64,000 nucleotides of DNA from Aliivibrio sp. 1S175 (GCF_001690985.1 NZ_MAJS01000009.1:1-64000), one strand, 5' to 3'; counted from the first letter of the stretch, positions 1 to 8,603 are shown. The notes: generated from the sequence alone by a model not told the origin. Translations and numbers: made by a program.

Positions 1-71
1 ACTTCGAGAAGTAAAAGCAAACTAGTGATTATCAACTCACAAGTGCCCACACAGATTAATAGGTTTCAAAT

Positions 72-83
72 TGTTAAAGAGCA
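72..83 (-). promoter_or_regulatory. rrn leader boxA antitermination element
   Basis: On the minus strand the sequence TGCTCTTTAACA matches the boxA element bound by NusB/NusE in rRNA leaders. It is followed by leader sequence containing TCTGTGTGGGCACT, also seen in E. coli rRNA leaders. Confidence 0.85.
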
Positions 84-130
84 AACTTCAAGTTTTGAAG
101 CCTTTCGGCTTTCCCTTGAAGCGGATGGTT

Positions 131-158
131 ATAATACTCACTTAATATTAAGTGTCAA
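131..158 (-). promoter_or_regulatory. rrn promoter P2
   Basis: On the minus strand a perfect -35 TTGACA (153-158) and -10 TATTAT (131-136) are separated by 16 bases, about 110 bases downstream of P1. The tandem P1/P2 arrangement is usual for rRNA operons. Confidence 0.8.
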
Positions 159-243
159 GCACTTAACTTAATAAATAATTAAAACAACCTCACTAAACAT
201 TGAACTTCGATTTGACTCATCTGTTCCGTGTCAGTGAGGCGGC

Positions 244-271
244 ATTATAGAGAGTCTTTAGTTTCATGCAA
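244..271 (-). promoter_or_regulatory. rrn promoter P1
   Basis: On the minus strand the -35 TTGCAT (266-271) is separated by 16 bases from a consensus -10 TATAAT (244-249), followed by a GC-rich discriminator (GCCGCC). An A/T-rich stretch resembling an UP element lies just upstream. Upstream P1 promoters with a GC-rich discriminator are typical of growth-rate-controlled rRNA operons. Confidence 0.85.
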
Positions 272-341
272 CTGTTTTTTAGTAAAATAACCAAAAAACA
301 GTTTAAGTGATTAAAATTAACTCAACTCGCTTATTTACCCA

Positions 342-2927
342 TCAAAAGTCGTCGTTTTGAGTGGTAATTAGCTGATTATCTTTCACCTTTAGCTTAATCA
401 CTTCACCTGTTCTTAATTTTCCACTTAAAATATCTTGGGCTAACGGGTTCTCTATATAAGTCTGAATCGCTCGTTTTAATGGTCTTGCGCCATAAACAGG
501 ATCAAAGCCTGCTTCCGCGATTAAATCTAAGGCTTCGCTCGTTATTTCTAACTGATAGTCTTTGTCATTCAAACGTTTTTCCAAACGTTGCAGCTGAATA
601 GAAGCAATGTTCTTAATATGATCTTGGCCTAATGGATGAAAAACAACGGTTTCATCAACCCTATTCAAAAATTCAGGTCTAAAATGTTGCCCTACAACGT
701 CCATAACTAAGGCTTTAATCCCTTCATAATCAAGTTCTCCAAAATGCTGTTGAATTTTATCAGAACCTAAATTAGAGGTCATAATGATTACGGTATTTTT
801 AAAATCAACCGTACGGCCTTGACCATCGGTAAGTCTGCCATCATCTAATACCTGAAGAAGAATATTAAATACATCTGGATGTGCTTTTTCAACTTCATCA
901 AGCAATAGAACAGAATAAGGCTTACGTCTAACTGCTTCAGTTAAGTAACCGCCCTCTTCATAACCAACGTAACCAGGAGGCGCACCGACTAACCTAGCGA
1001 CTGAATGTTTCTCCATAAACTCAGACATATCAATTCGAACCATCGCATCTTCACTGTCAAACATAAAGTTTGCTAAAGATTTACATAATTCCGTTTTACC
1101 AACACCTGTTGGCCCCAAAAATAAAAAAGAACCAATTGGGCGATTAGGATCAGACAGCCCTGCTCTACTGCGTCGAATGGCATTCGATACTGCTTCAACC
1201 GCTTCTGCTTGTCCTATAACTCGTTTATGTAATTCACTTTCCATCTTTAACAATTTATCTCTTTCCCCTTCCAGCATTTTATTCACTGGAATGCCTGTTT
1301 GACGAGAAAGAACTTCAGCGATTTCACTGTCGGTAACTTTATTCTTTAATAAACTCATTTCTTGCATTTCAGCTTGCGCTGCAAGATCTAACTGTTTTTC
1401 TAATTCTGGAATTCGGCCATATTGCAGTTCTGACATACGGTTTAAATCTCCCGCACGTCGGGCAATATCCATATTACTTCTTGCTATATCCAGTTCTGTT
1501 TTTATATGCTGAGTTCCAGAAAGTGCCGCTTTTTCTGCTTTCCAAACTTCTTCCAGCTCTGAGTAGTCTCTTTCTTTTTCTCTCAATTCCAGGTTTAACG
1601 AATCGAGTCGTTTTAAACTGGCATCATCACTCTCTTTAACTAATGCTTGCTGCTCTATTTTTAATTGGATAATTTTACGTTCAAGCTTATCAAGAGATTC
1701 TGGTTTAGAATCAATTTCCATTCGAATACTTGACGCTGCCTCATCAATTAAATCAATCGCCTTATCTGGAAGTTGTCTATCTGATATATAACGATGAGAT
1801 AATGTCGCTGCTGCAACAATAGCAGGGTCGGTAATTTCAACATGATGATGGATTTCATAGCGCTCTTTCAAGCCACGTAATATTGCAATCGTATCTTCTA
1901 CTGTAGGTTCATCAACAATAACTTTTTGAAAGCGCCTTTCTAAGGCAGGATCTTTTTCTATATATTGACGATATTCATCTAATGTCGTGGCACCAACACA
2001 ATGTAAATCACCACGAGCTAATGCAGGTTTAAGCATATTACCGGCATCCATAGAACCTTCGCCTTTACCTGCTCCAACCATGGTATGAACTTCATCAATG
2101 AAGAGAATGACATTACCTTCTTCTTTTGCCAGTTCATTTAAAACCGCTTTTAAGCGCTCTTCAAACTCACCTCGAAATTTAGCCCCAGCAATCAACGCAC
2201 CAATATCTAAAGACAACACTCTTTTATGTTTCAAGCCTTCAGGTACTTCACCATTAATAATGCGTTGAGCTAACCCCTCAACGATGGCTGTTTTACCGAC
2301 ACCTGGCTGCCCAATAATAACGGGGTTATTTTTAGTTCGTCTTTGAAGAACCTGAATCGTTCTACGTATTTCATCATCACGCCCAATAACAGGGTCCAAC
2401 TTACCTTGCTCTGCTCGCTCAGTAAGATCTACTGTAAACTTTTCTAATGCTTGACGTTTTTCTTCTGCATTTTGATCATTTACCTTTTCTCCACCACGGA
2501 TATCATCAATTGATTTTGATATTTTAGCTTCGGTAAGTCCAAGATTTCTAAATAAATTACCTAATGGGCCTTTATCCTCAATAGCTGCAAGCATGAATAT
2601 TTCTGAGGATATATAAGCGTCTTTGCGTTTTTGAGCTATTTTGTCACATAGATTAAAAATAATCCCCATACTAGATGACAGCTGAACATCACCACCGATA
2701 CCTGTAACTTTTGGGATTTTATCGAGAATTTCAGAAAGCTTTGATCGAAGTTGAGTCGCATCAATATTAAGTAAGATTAATAATGGTCTGATTGTACTTC
2801 CATCTTGGTTTAATAAAGCCACCATTAAGTGCGTTGGCTCGATATATTGATGATCTTGACCTAATGCTAATGATTGAGCATCTGAAATGGCGATTTGAAA
2901 TTTACTAGTGAATCGTTCTAAACGCAT
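342..2927 (-). CDS. clpB: ClpB disaggregase (Hsp104-family AAA+ chaperone)
   Basis: ATP-driven cytoplasmic disaggregase that works with DnaK to resolubilise aggregated proteins after heat stress. The 861-residue product has the family's usual length. Visible parts are an N-terminal Clp repeat domain (about 1-150), the first AAA+ module with Walker A GQPGVGKT (206-213), the coiled-coil middle domain (about 400-530), and the second AAA+ module with Walker A GPTGVGKT (about 607-614). The start has a good ribosome binding site (AGGAGAGG). A sigma-32-like promoter lies between it and pgeF. Gene order rluD-pgeF-clpB-rrn is the same as in E. coli. The internal GTG used in E. coli to make the short ClpB form corresponds here to a GTA valine codon (residue 149), so that isoform may be missing. 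Confidence 0.98.
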   Translation of the reverse strand: MRLERFTSKFQIAISDAQSLALGQDHQYIEPTHLMVALLNQDGSTIRPLLILLNIDATQLRSKLSEILDKIPKVTGIGGDVQLSSSMGIIFNLCDKIAQKRKDAYISSEIFMLAAIEDKGPLGNLFRNLGLTEAKISKSIDDIRGGEKVNDQNAEEKRQALEKFTVDLTERAEQGKLDPVIGRDDEIRRTIQVLQRRTKNNPVIIGQPGVGKTAIVEGLAQRIINGEVPEGLKHKRVLSLDIGALIAGAKFRGEFEERLKAVLNELAKEEGNVILFIDEVHTMVGAGKGEGSMDAGNMLKPALARGDLHCVGATTLDEYRQYIEKDPALERRFQKVIVDEPTVEDTIAILRGLKERYEIHHHVEITDPAIVAAATLSHRYISDRQLPDKAIDLIDEAASSIRMEIDSKPESLDKLERKIIQLKIEQQALVKESDDASLKRLDSLNLELREKERDYSELEEVWKAEKAALSGTQHIKTELDIARSNMDIARRAGDLNRMSELQYGRIPELEKQLDLAAQAEMQEMSLLKNKVTDSEIAEVLSRQTGIPVNKMLEGERDKLLKMESELHKRVIGQAEAVEAVSNAIRRSRAGLSDPNRPIGSFLFLGPTGVGKTELCKSLANFMFDSEDAMVRIDMSEFMEKHSVARLVGAPPGYVGYEEGGYLTEAVRRKPYSVLLLDEVEKAHPDVFNILLQVLDDGRLTDGQGRTVDFKNTVIIMTSNLGSDKIQQHFGELDYEGIKALVMDVVGQHFRPEFLNRVDETVVFHPLGQDHIKNIASIQLQRLEKRLNDKDYQLEITSEALDLIAEAGFDPVYGARPLKRAIQTYIENPLAQDILSGKLRTGEVIKLKVKDNQLITTQNDDF

Positions 2928-2969
2928 AACCCTCTCCTACAGAAGAAAAGTAAGTAACTATTACTTCTT

Positions 2970-2998
2970 AAATGGGGTTTATTTGTTTATAAATCAAC
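2970..2998 (-). promoter_or_regulatory. Candidate sigma-32 heat-shock promoter of clpB
   Basis: On the minus strand GTTGATT (2992-2998) is followed after 14 bases by CCCCATTT (2970-2977), close to the sigma-32 pattern CTTGAAA-(11-16)-CCCCAT-T. It lies in the 95-base gap between pgeF and clpB, about 40 bases before the start codon. clpB is a classical sigma-32 target, so the reading is plausible. It has not been tested here. Confidence 0.65.
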
Positions 2999-3022
2999 TG
3001 ATGAGAATGGAAATAAAAAGGA

Positions 3023-3754
3023 TTATTCGAACCAAATTAAAGTTGCTTGACGACCAGTCTCTCCCTCTTTTCGATAAGAGAAAAATTGATCTGTATTTGA
3101 ATAAGTGCAAAGGCTTGAGTAATAAACTTCTTGTACACCAACACTCTGTAAGCGTTGAGTAGCAAGCAGTTCTAAATTAGCTAACCATTTATCTCGGTTA
3201 TGACTCGGAGTAAAAGCGTTTATCGCTTGAAGATCTTGTTCACAAAACTGTAGTTTTACTTCATCACCAACTTCAAATGCAGTAGGCCCAATGGCTGGTC
3301 CACACCACGCAACAAGATCATTTGAAGAAAAATGCTTAACTGTATTTTCTAAGATACCATCAAGAAGACCACGCCAGCCGGCATGAACTGCTGCAACTTC
3401 GGTTCCTTCTTTATTACAAATAACCACAGGTAAACAATCAGCAGTCATTACACAGCAAACTTGATTCGCTTGATTAGTATAAGCAGCATCAACAGAAGGT
3501 GGGTTAACGGAATCGGTATAAGGAAGAGTGATAACATCGGTTGAATGAATCTGATTTAACCACGTTGGTGCAGTCGGTAACTGCGCCAACGTAATCAGTT
3601 TTTCACGATTGAGCACAACATCATTATGATTGTCACCAACATGATCACCTAAATTCAAACTCGAAAATGGGGCTTTAGAAACACCATTTAATCGAGTTGT
3701 ACTAACTACGTTAATATTTTTAGGAGCCGACCATTTTGGTAACAATAGCGACAT
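3023..3754 (-). CDS. pgeF: PgeF/YfiH peptidoglycan editing factor (laccase-domain protein)
   Basis: 243-residue member of the YfiH/DUF152 family. In E. coli this enzyme removes mis-incorporated residues from peptidoglycan precursors (an L-Ser-type editing role); older annotations call it polyphenol oxidase or laccase. The metal-site residues are present: His70 (QIHSTD), Cys107 (TADCLP) and His124 (VHAGWRG). The ATG follows the rluD stop codon with no gap, so it is probably translationally coupled to rluD. It is followed by clpB with its own heat-shock-like promoter. Confidence 0.93.
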   Translation of the reverse strand: MSLLLPKWSAPKNINVVSTTRLNGVSKAPFSSLNLGDHVGDNHNDVVLNREKLITLAQLPTAPTWLNQIHSTDVITLPYTDSVNPPSVDAAYTNQANQVCCVMTADCLPVVICNKEGTEVAAVHAGWRGLLDGILENTVKHFSSNDLVAWCGPAIGPTAFEVGDEVKLQFCEQDLQAINAFTPSHNRDKWLANLELLATQRLQSVGVQEVYYSSLCTYSNTDQFFSYRKEGETGRQATLIWFE

Positions 3755-4729
3755 TTAATACTCTTCCTCATGCAATAAACGTTCATCATCACGTAAAGCT
3801 TGAGATAGAGCAATCATATCATCAGGGATTGGTGCATGGAATTCCATGACTTCACCTGTAATTGGGTGATCAAAACGTAACATCGCAGCATGAAGCGCTT
3901 GACGATTAAAGCCACGGATCATGTCAATTAATTCTTGTGACGCACCTTTAGGGATACGAGCACGACCACCGTAAGCTGTATCACCTACTAATGGATGTTG
4001 GAGGAATGACATATGAACACGGATTTGGTGAGTACGACCAGTTTCAAGACGTAAGCGTAAACGAGTGTGAATACGGAAATGCTCAGCAACACGATAATGT
4101 GTAACTGCATCTTTACCTAATTCATGTACTGCCATTAGCGTACGTTTTTGAGGGTGACGTCCGATTGGTTTTTCAATCATACCGCCAGCCGTCATACGAC
4201 CTAATACTACCGCTTCATATTCACGCGTGATCTTACGCTTTTGAAGCGCACGAACTAAACGTGTTTGAGCTGGTACAGTTTTCGCTACTACCATTAAACC
4301 CGTAGTGTCTTTATCTAGACGGTGCACGATACCTGCACGAGGCACCTCTGCAATACTTGGGTAATGGAATAATAATGCATTTAGTACCGTTTTATCCGGT
4401 GTACCAGCACCTGGATGAACTACGAAATCACGAGGTTTATTAATTACTAATAAATCATCATCTTCATAAACAATATCCAGAGGAATATCTTGAGCTAACC
4501 AACGTTGCTCATCTTCTAGTTCCGCCTTAACTAAAATTTCTTCACCGCCCATCATTTTTACACGAGCTTTAGTGATAACTTCACCGTTTACGGAAATTTT
4601 ACCAGCTAACACCCATTCTTTGATGCGTGAACGCGAGAAATCAGAAAACAACTCTGCTGCAGCTTGATCTAAACGCTGGCCTAGTTGGCTATCTTTTACT
4701 GTACTTGTTAACTCTATTTGTTGTGCCAT
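3755..4729 (-). CDS. rluD: RluD 23S rRNA pseudouridine synthase (U1911/1915/1917)
   Basis: 324-residue RluA-family synthase that makes the three pseudouridines of 23S rRNA helix 69 and so supports ribosome assembly and termination. It has an N-terminal S4 RNA-binding domain (about 17-80) and the catalytic motif HRLDKDT with the nucleophile Asp139, the same position as in E. coli RluD. It is the first gene of rluD-pgeF-clpB and diverges from bamD, as in E. coli. The ribosome binding site before the ATG is poor. Confidence 0.97.
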   Translation of the reverse strand: MAQQIELTSTVKDSQLGQRLDQAAAELFSDFSRSRIKEWVLAGKISVNGEVITKARVKMMGGEEILVKAELEDEQRWLAQDIPLDIVYEDDDLLVINKPRDFVVHPGAGTPDKTVLNALLFHYPSIAEVPRAGIVHRLDKDTTGLMVVAKTVPAQTRLVRALQKRKITREYEAVVLGRMTAGGMIEKPIGRHPQKRTLMAVHELGKDAVTHYRVAEHFRIHTRLRLRLETGRTHQIRVHMSFLQHPLVGDTAYGGRARIPKGASQELIDMIRGFNRQALHAAMLRFDHPITGEVMEFHAPIPDDMIALSQALRDDERLLHEEEY

Positions 4730-4750
4730 ATCGAACTTTTTTTAAATTAG

Positions 4751-4787
4751 TGGTACTAATACCAAACAAATACATCATATTTGGTAT
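4751..4787. repeat. Overlapping inverted repeats in the rluD-bamD divergent promoter region
   Basis: ATACCAAA (4759-4766) and TTTGGTAT (4780-4787) form a perfect 8-base inverted repeat with a 13-base spacer. The left arm also takes part in a second repeat, TGGTA-ctaa-TACCA (4751-4764). Three TGGTA/TACCA half-sites in about 37 bases between two divergent genes look like an operator array, but I recognise no regulator for it. Confidence 0.4.
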
Positions 4788-4890
4788 CATCAACACTGTA
4801 AGTGAAATAAACTATCGACCATTGTATCTGTTAACGACGGATTTCGTAATGGATAACTTCAGTTTTTTTAGTCAAGGATCATTTTCAAGC

Positions 4891-5616
4891 ATGAAACGCT
4901 TAACACTTTCTTCATTATTAGCAGTATCTTTACTGATGGGCTGCTCAAGCAGTGATGATGTTATTCCTGATATCCCACCATCAGAATTATATTCTCAGGC
5001 TCAAGTCTCTTTACAGGCAGGTAATTGGACAAGTGCAATTGAACGTCTTGAAGCTCTCGATTCTCGTTACCCATTTGGCGCTTACTCTGAACAAGTTCAA
5101 TTAGACTTAATTTACGTATATTACAAAAATGATGACTTAGCTTTGGGCTTAGCAACTATCGAACGCTTTACTCGTTTAAACCCAACAAACCCGAAAGCTG
5201 ATTGGGTATTGTATATGCGTGGCCTAACTCATATGGCTCAAGATCGTAGCTTTATGCACGATCTTTTTAGAATAGACCGCTCAGATAGAGATCCCGAACC
5301 AGCTCGTGCAGCATTTAAAGACTTTAAACGTTTATTAGAGCGTTACCCAAATAGTTTATACGCTGAAGATTCGCAAACTCGTATGTTTTCTTTAAAAAAT
5401 CGATTAGCTGAGTATGAATTAGCCACAGCAGATTTTTACTTACGTAGAGAAGCATGGATTTCTGCCATCAATCGTAGCCAAGAATTACAACGAACGTATC
5501 CAGATACTGAAGCCGCAAGAAAATCACTAACGATTATGTTAGCTGCATATAAAGAATTGAAATTAGAAGATGCTATTGCTCGAACAGAAGAACTTATTGC
5601 ATTGAATCCAGAATAA
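4891..5616 (+). CDS. bamD: BamD outer-membrane assembly lipoprotein
   Basis: Essential lipoprotein of the BAM complex (with BamA), which inserts beta-barrel proteins into the outer membrane. The start was placed at the ATG that gives a normal lipoprotein signal: basic MKR, a hydrophobic stretch, then lipobox LMGC with Cys18. The longer upstream reading overlaps rluD and has no signal. The 241-residue product carries the helical TPR-type repeats of the family (for example SLYAEDSQTRM and AYKELKLEDAI). A weak AAGGA lies 12 bases before the ATG. It is divergent from rluD and is followed by its own terminator. Confidence 0.95.
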   Translation: MKRLTLSSLLAVSLLMGCSSSDDVIPDIPPSELYSQAQVSLQAGNWTSAIERLEALDSRYPFGAYSEQVQLDLIYVYYKNDDLALGLATIERFTRLNPTNPKADWVLYMRGLTHMAQDRSFMHDLFRIDRSDRDPEPARAAFKDFKRLLERYPNSLYAEDSQTRMFSLKNRLAEYELATADFYLRREAWISAINRSQELQRTYPDTEAARKSLTIMLAAYKELKLEDAIARTEELIALNPE

Positions 5617-5634
5617 ATTTTCAGTAAAAACAAT

Positions 5635-5670
5635 AAAAGCCGTGTCTTATCATTAAGGCACGGCTTTTTT
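5635..5670 (+). terminator. Intrinsic terminator of bamD
   Basis: AAAGCCGTG and CACGGCTTT form a strong hairpin followed by six T residues. Confidence 0.9.
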
Positions 5671-5978
5671 ATATCTGATATTTACATAAAGGATGTTCAA
5701 ACTCACAAAACATGGAAGATTAAAAAATAACCATTGAAAACAGTAGGTTGAACTTAGTCCCTAAAAACGAAAATTTTCAGTAATCAACCCTTTCAATCTA
5801 CCTATTTTAGGCAATTCATCAAGTTTTTTTTCAAAAAAAATTCTCAGGGTTTGTTTGAGATCACATCAACATACCTAATTACGAATACTATTTAAAATGG
5901 TGATCTAGATCACTTTATTTTACTGCTGGATCCGTAATCTGGATACATGCCAAACGGGGCAAGAGAGAGGAAAATCAT
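5671..5978 (+). promoter_or_regulatory. raiA upstream region with CRP site
   Basis: With the bamD terminator this makes a 362-base gap without a gene. GGTGATCTAGATCACT (5899-5914) is an almost perfect CRP site (TGTGA-N6-TCACA), 65 bases before the raiA start. A weaker CRP-like site ends in TCACA at 5861-5865, about 49 bases upstream. If CRP acts at -41.5, TAATCT (5935-5940) fits as the -10. An A/T tract of eight T, one C and eight A (5824-5840) could bend DNA. CRP control of raiA (yfiA) is known in E. coli. No small gene was seen. Confidence 0.7.
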
Positions 5979-6350
5979 ATGAAAGTAGAAATCACTGGTA
6001 ACAACATCGACATCACTCCAGGCATCCGTGAACGTATTGAAGGGAAATTTAAAAAATTAGAAGAAAAAAGAAATCTAGATATTATTGGCCGTCACGCTAG
6101 CGTTACGAAACGCGCAAATGGTAAGCATAAAGTAGAGGCACAAGTCGCTATCGCCGGAGGCAAAGTTGCTGCATCAGCAGAACAAGAAGACCTATTTGGT
6201 GCAATTAGAGAGATGTACCAAAAACTAGAACGCCAACTAGATAAGTTACAACATAAAGGCGAAGCTCGTAGAGCAACTCATGCTCAAGCACCTATTGCTG
6301 AAGAGCCAGAAGTTGACCTAGAAGAAGAAGAGGAATACGAACAACAGTAA
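5979..6350 (+). CDS. raiA: RaiA/YfiA ribosome-associated inhibitor
   Basis: 123-residue stationary-phase and cold-stress factor that binds the 30S A/P-site region and stops translation. The beta-alpha-beta-beta-beta-alpha S30AE fold occupies about 1-95. An acidic C-terminal tail (about 96-123, ending EEEEEYEQQ) distinguishes it from the shorter HPF protein, which lacks such a tail. A good ribosome binding site (AGAGAGGA) precedes the ATG. The gene has its own CRP-type promoter and terminator, and pheA follows, as in E. coli. Confidence 0.94.
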   Translation: MKVEITGNNIDITPGIRERIEGKFKKLEEKRNLDIIGRHASVTKRANGKHKVEAQVAIAGGKVAASAEQEDLFGAIREMYQKLERQLDKLQHKGEARRATHAQAPIAEEPEVDLEEEEEYEQQ

Positions 6351-6374
6351 AATCGGCCAACTCAAAATTTTCTG

Positions 6375-6405
6375 AAACAGCGCTCATTTGAGCGCTGTTT
6401 TCTCT
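6375..6405 (+). terminator. Intrinsic terminator of raiA
   Basis: AACAGCGCTCA and TGAGCGCTGTT form a near-perfect hairpin followed by TTTTCTCTT. The pheA promoter starts at its edge. Confidence 0.88.
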
Positions 6406-6434
6406 TGACGCAAACTGACTAATTCCTTTATTGT
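6405..6434 (+). promoter_or_regulatory. Candidate pheA promoter
   Basis: TTGACG (6405-6410), 18 bases, TATTGT (6429-6434). The predicted transcript starts about 28 bases before the pheA ATG, leaving no room for a phenylalanine-rich leader peptide or attenuator like E. coli pheL. Confidence 0.55.
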
Positions 6435-6468
6435 GAATTAATTCTTAATTTACTAGGTTTGCATATTC

Positions 6469-7647
6469 ATGACTGATCCCATCTATTCTCTCGACGATAT
6501 TCGTTTACGCCTCAATGAACTTGATAACGAATTATTAAAACTTTTTTCTGAACGTCGTAAGCTCAGTCTTGAAGTTGCTAAAAGCAAAGTCCAAACCGCC
6601 AAGCCTGTCCGTGACCCAAAACGCGAACAACAGCTACTTGTTAAATTAATTAAAAACGGCAAGGCGTTCGATCTTGATGCTTATTACATAACTCAATTAT
6701 TTCATACCATTATTGAAGACTCTGTTTTACTTCAACAAGAATATTTTCAAAATCTAGCAAATCCTGAATTAAGTAGAAAACCAGTAGCAAGAGTTGCTTA
6801 TCTTGGCTCAAAAGGCTCTTATTCAAATCTAGCAAGTCGTCGTTATTTCAGTAAGAAAAATATTGAACTAGCTGAACTTGGTTGTGAAAACTTCAGAGAA
6901 GTAATAAAAACAGTTGAGTCAGGGCATGCTGACTACGGTGTGTTACCAATAGAAAACACAAGCTCTGGTTCTATCAACCAAGTTTATGATTTACTTCAAC
7001 ATACTAGCTTATACATTGTTGGTGAACTTACTCAGCAAATCGACCATTGCTTACTAACCACCACAGAGACGTCTCTTGAATCGATTAAAACATTATACTC
7101 TCATCCCCAACCACATGAACAATGCAGTGAGTTTTTAAACCGTTTAGACAACGTAGAGCTGATCTCTTGTGCGAGCACTGCTGATGCAATGATTACCGTA
7201 AAAGAATTAAACTCACCAGACGTCGCAGCCATTGGTAATTCTGATAGCGGTAAACTTTACGGTCTTCAATCATTAATTACCAACATTTCAAACCAAACAG
7301 AAAATCAAACTCGATTCATTGTTGTTGCAAGAAAGCCAGTTGATGTATCAGAACAAATACCAGCAAAAACAACTTTGATTATGTCTACTTCACAAGATGC
7401 CGGCTCATTAGTTGAATCATTACAGGTTTTACGTAAATACGGTATTAATATGACAAAACTAGAATCTCGTCCTATTATGGGCAATCCTTGGGAAGAGATG
7501 TTTTATATTGATCTGCAAGCGCATTTGAAATCTAAAGCCATGAGCTCAGCTATTGAAGAGTTAACATCTATTACTCAATATTTAAAAGTTCTCGGTTGTT
7601 ACCCAATAGAGAATGTAACTCCTACAGATATTCCTCAAATAAAATAG
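6469..7647 (+). CDS. pheA: PheA bifunctional chorismate mutase/prephenate dehydratase
   Basis: 392-residue enzyme that converts chorismate to prephenate and then phenylpyruvate in phenylalanine synthesis. It has an AroQ-type chorismate mutase (about 1-95), a prephenate dehydratase (about 105-285) with the ENTSSGS motif (162-168), and a C-terminal ACT domain with the ESRP motif (about 323-326) that binds phenylalanine for feedback inhibition. The length matches E. coli PheA (386). The ribosome binding site (TAGGT) is weak. The gene sits alone between terminators and is not next to tyrA here, unlike in E. coli. Confidence 0.97.
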   Translation: MTDPIYSLDDIRLRLNELDNELLKLFSERRKLSLEVAKSKVQTAKPVRDPKREQQLLVKLIKNGKAFDLDAYYITQLFHTIIEDSVLLQQEYFQNLANPELSRKPVARVAYLGSKGSYSNLASRRYFSKKNIELAELGCENFREVIKTVESGHADYGVLPIENTSSGSINQVYDLLQHTSLYIVGELTQQIDHCLLTTTETSLESIKTLYSHPQPHEQCSEFLNRLDNVELISCASTADAMITVKELNSPDVAAIGNSDSGKLYGLQSLITNISNQTENQTRFIVVARKPVDVSEQIPAKTTLIMSTSQDAGSLVESLQVLRKYGINMTKLESRPIMGNPWEEMFYIDLQAHLKSKAMSSAIEELTSITQYLKVLGCYPIENVTPTDIPQIK

Positions 7648-7721
7648 TTAACTCTGTAATGATAAAATGAACTGACACAAACATTGTATCGGTTCATTAA
7701 TATAAAGGACTGCGTTTCCAC

Positions 7722-8240
7722 ATGGCACATAACGTTATTATTGCGTCACTTAACCCGGCAAAAATACATGCTGTAGAATCAGCATTCACTCAAGCATTTC
7801 CTAATATTAATTTTGTTTTTCAAGGTATTGCCGTTGAGAGTGGCGTTGCAGACCAGCCAATGAGCTGTATTGAAACAAAACAAGGGGCATTAAACCGAGT
7901 AAATAATGCTAAATCCTTACATCCAAAAGCAAATTATTACGTTGGATTAGAAGCTGGTATAGAAAATACGGCAACTTTTGCTTGGATGATAATAGATAAT
8001 GGTTTAATGGTTGGTGAATCGAGATCATCAAGTTTACCTCTTCCTCCTAGCGTTATTGCCGCGGTGAATGAAGGGAAGGAACTTGGGGATGTAATGGATG
8101 AACAATTTAAAACCGAAAACATAAAGCAGAAAGGTGGGGCTATTGGTCTATTAACCAATAACCTATTAACAAGAAGTTCGGTTTACCAACAAGCGCTTAC
8201 TCTTGCTCTAATCCCTTTTCTTCATCCTGAACGTTTTTAG
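7722..8240 (+). CDS. yjjX: YjjX inosine/xanthosine triphosphatase
   Basis: 172-residue house-cleaning NTPase that hydrolyses ITP and XTP and so keeps deaminated purines out of nucleic acids. The N-terminal pattern ASLNPAKIHAVESAF is the nucleotide-binding start of the YjjX family, and GLEAGI (about 74-79) is conserved. An AAGGA lies 13 bases before the ATG. Its last 44 bases overlap the end of the convergent trpR gene. The yjjX-trpR-slt neighbourhood is shared with E. coli. Confidence 0.93.
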   Translation: MAHNVIIASLNPAKIHAVESAFTQAFPNINFVFQGIAVESGVADQPMSCIETKQGALNRVNNAKSLHPKANYYVGLEAGIENTATFAWMIIDNGLMVGESRSSSLPLPPSVIAAVNEGKELGDVMDEQFKTENIKQKGGAIGLLTNNLLTRSSVYQQALTLALIPFLHPERF

Positions 8241-8535
8241 CACTTTTTTGAAGTAACGCCATTAGCCATTCTTTTTCATCCTGAGTATGGCTTTTTAATT
8301 CATTAGACCCTCGAGTTATCGTTGCAACACCAACACCAAGTAATTGGCTTATTTGTCGTTGACTTAAATCACCTTGCAATAATTCATGACAAATATTGAC
8401 TCGAGCTATTAAGGCATCACGTTCATCAGGAGTCATCAACATAGTCAATAAAGATTGATGTTTACCTTGCTCTGCTGCATTCGCTATCAATGCCATCACT
8501 TGTGACCAATCTGAATATTTTGCTGAACCTGACAT
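8197..8535 (-). CDS. trpR: TrpR tryptophan-dependent repressor
   Basis: 112-residue dimeric repressor that, with bound L-tryptophan, shuts off trp and aromatic-pathway operators. The helix-turn-helix (about 58-83: SQRQISQLLGVG then ATITRGSNELK) is unmistakable. The protein is slightly longer than E. coli TrpR (108). A good ribosome binding site (GAGGA) precedes the ATG. It lies downstream of slt on the same strand, behind an intrinsic terminator, and overlaps yjjX tail to tail. I saw no TrpR operator directly in front of it. Confidence 0.95.
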   Translation of the reverse strand: MSGSAKYSDWSQVMALIANAAEQGKHQSLLTMLMTPDERDALIARVNICHELLQGDLSQRQISQLLGVGVATITRGSNELKSHTQDEKEWLMALLQKSAKNVQDEEKGLEQE

Positions 8536-8554
8536 AAAATCCTCATTACCATAA

Positions 8555-8579
8555 TAAAAAAGGGAGCACTTAAGCCCCC
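8555..8579 (-). terminator. Intrinsic terminator between slt and trpR
   Basis: On the minus strand GGGGGC-TTAAGT-GCTCCC (one G-U pair) is followed by six T residues. It ends only 19 bases before the trpR start codon, with no obvious promoter in between. Confidence 0.75.
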
Positions 8580-8603
8580 TACTTTATAATCAATTTAAAA
8601 TAA

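Larger units (their letters stand above)
1..341 (-). promoter_or_regulatory. rRNA operon leader region, no protein gene
   Basis: No protein-coding gene is present in these 341 bases. Read on the minus strand they hold two sigma-70 promoters followed by a boxA-type antitermination element and leader sequence that resembles the 16S rRNA leaders of gammaproteobacteria. The 16S gene itself must begin beyond the left edge. The order clpB followed by an rRNA operon is the same as clpB-rrnG in Escherichia coli. No independent clpB terminator with a T-tract is visible, only an 11-base inverted repeat at 270-303. Confidence 0.85.

Noticed and set aside
2908..3162. Plus-strand frame covering the clpB-pgeF gap
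   Set aside because: It is antisense to pgeF with no conserved pattern; the gap is explained by the clpB promoter.
4627..4890. Longer N-terminal reading of bamD
   Set aside because: It overlaps rluD antisense and destroys the lipoprotein signal; the ATG at 4891 gives a standard lipobox.
7648..7721. Weak hairpin TGAAC...GTTCA between pheA and yjjX considered as a terminator
   Set aside because: Only 5 base pairs and no T-tract.
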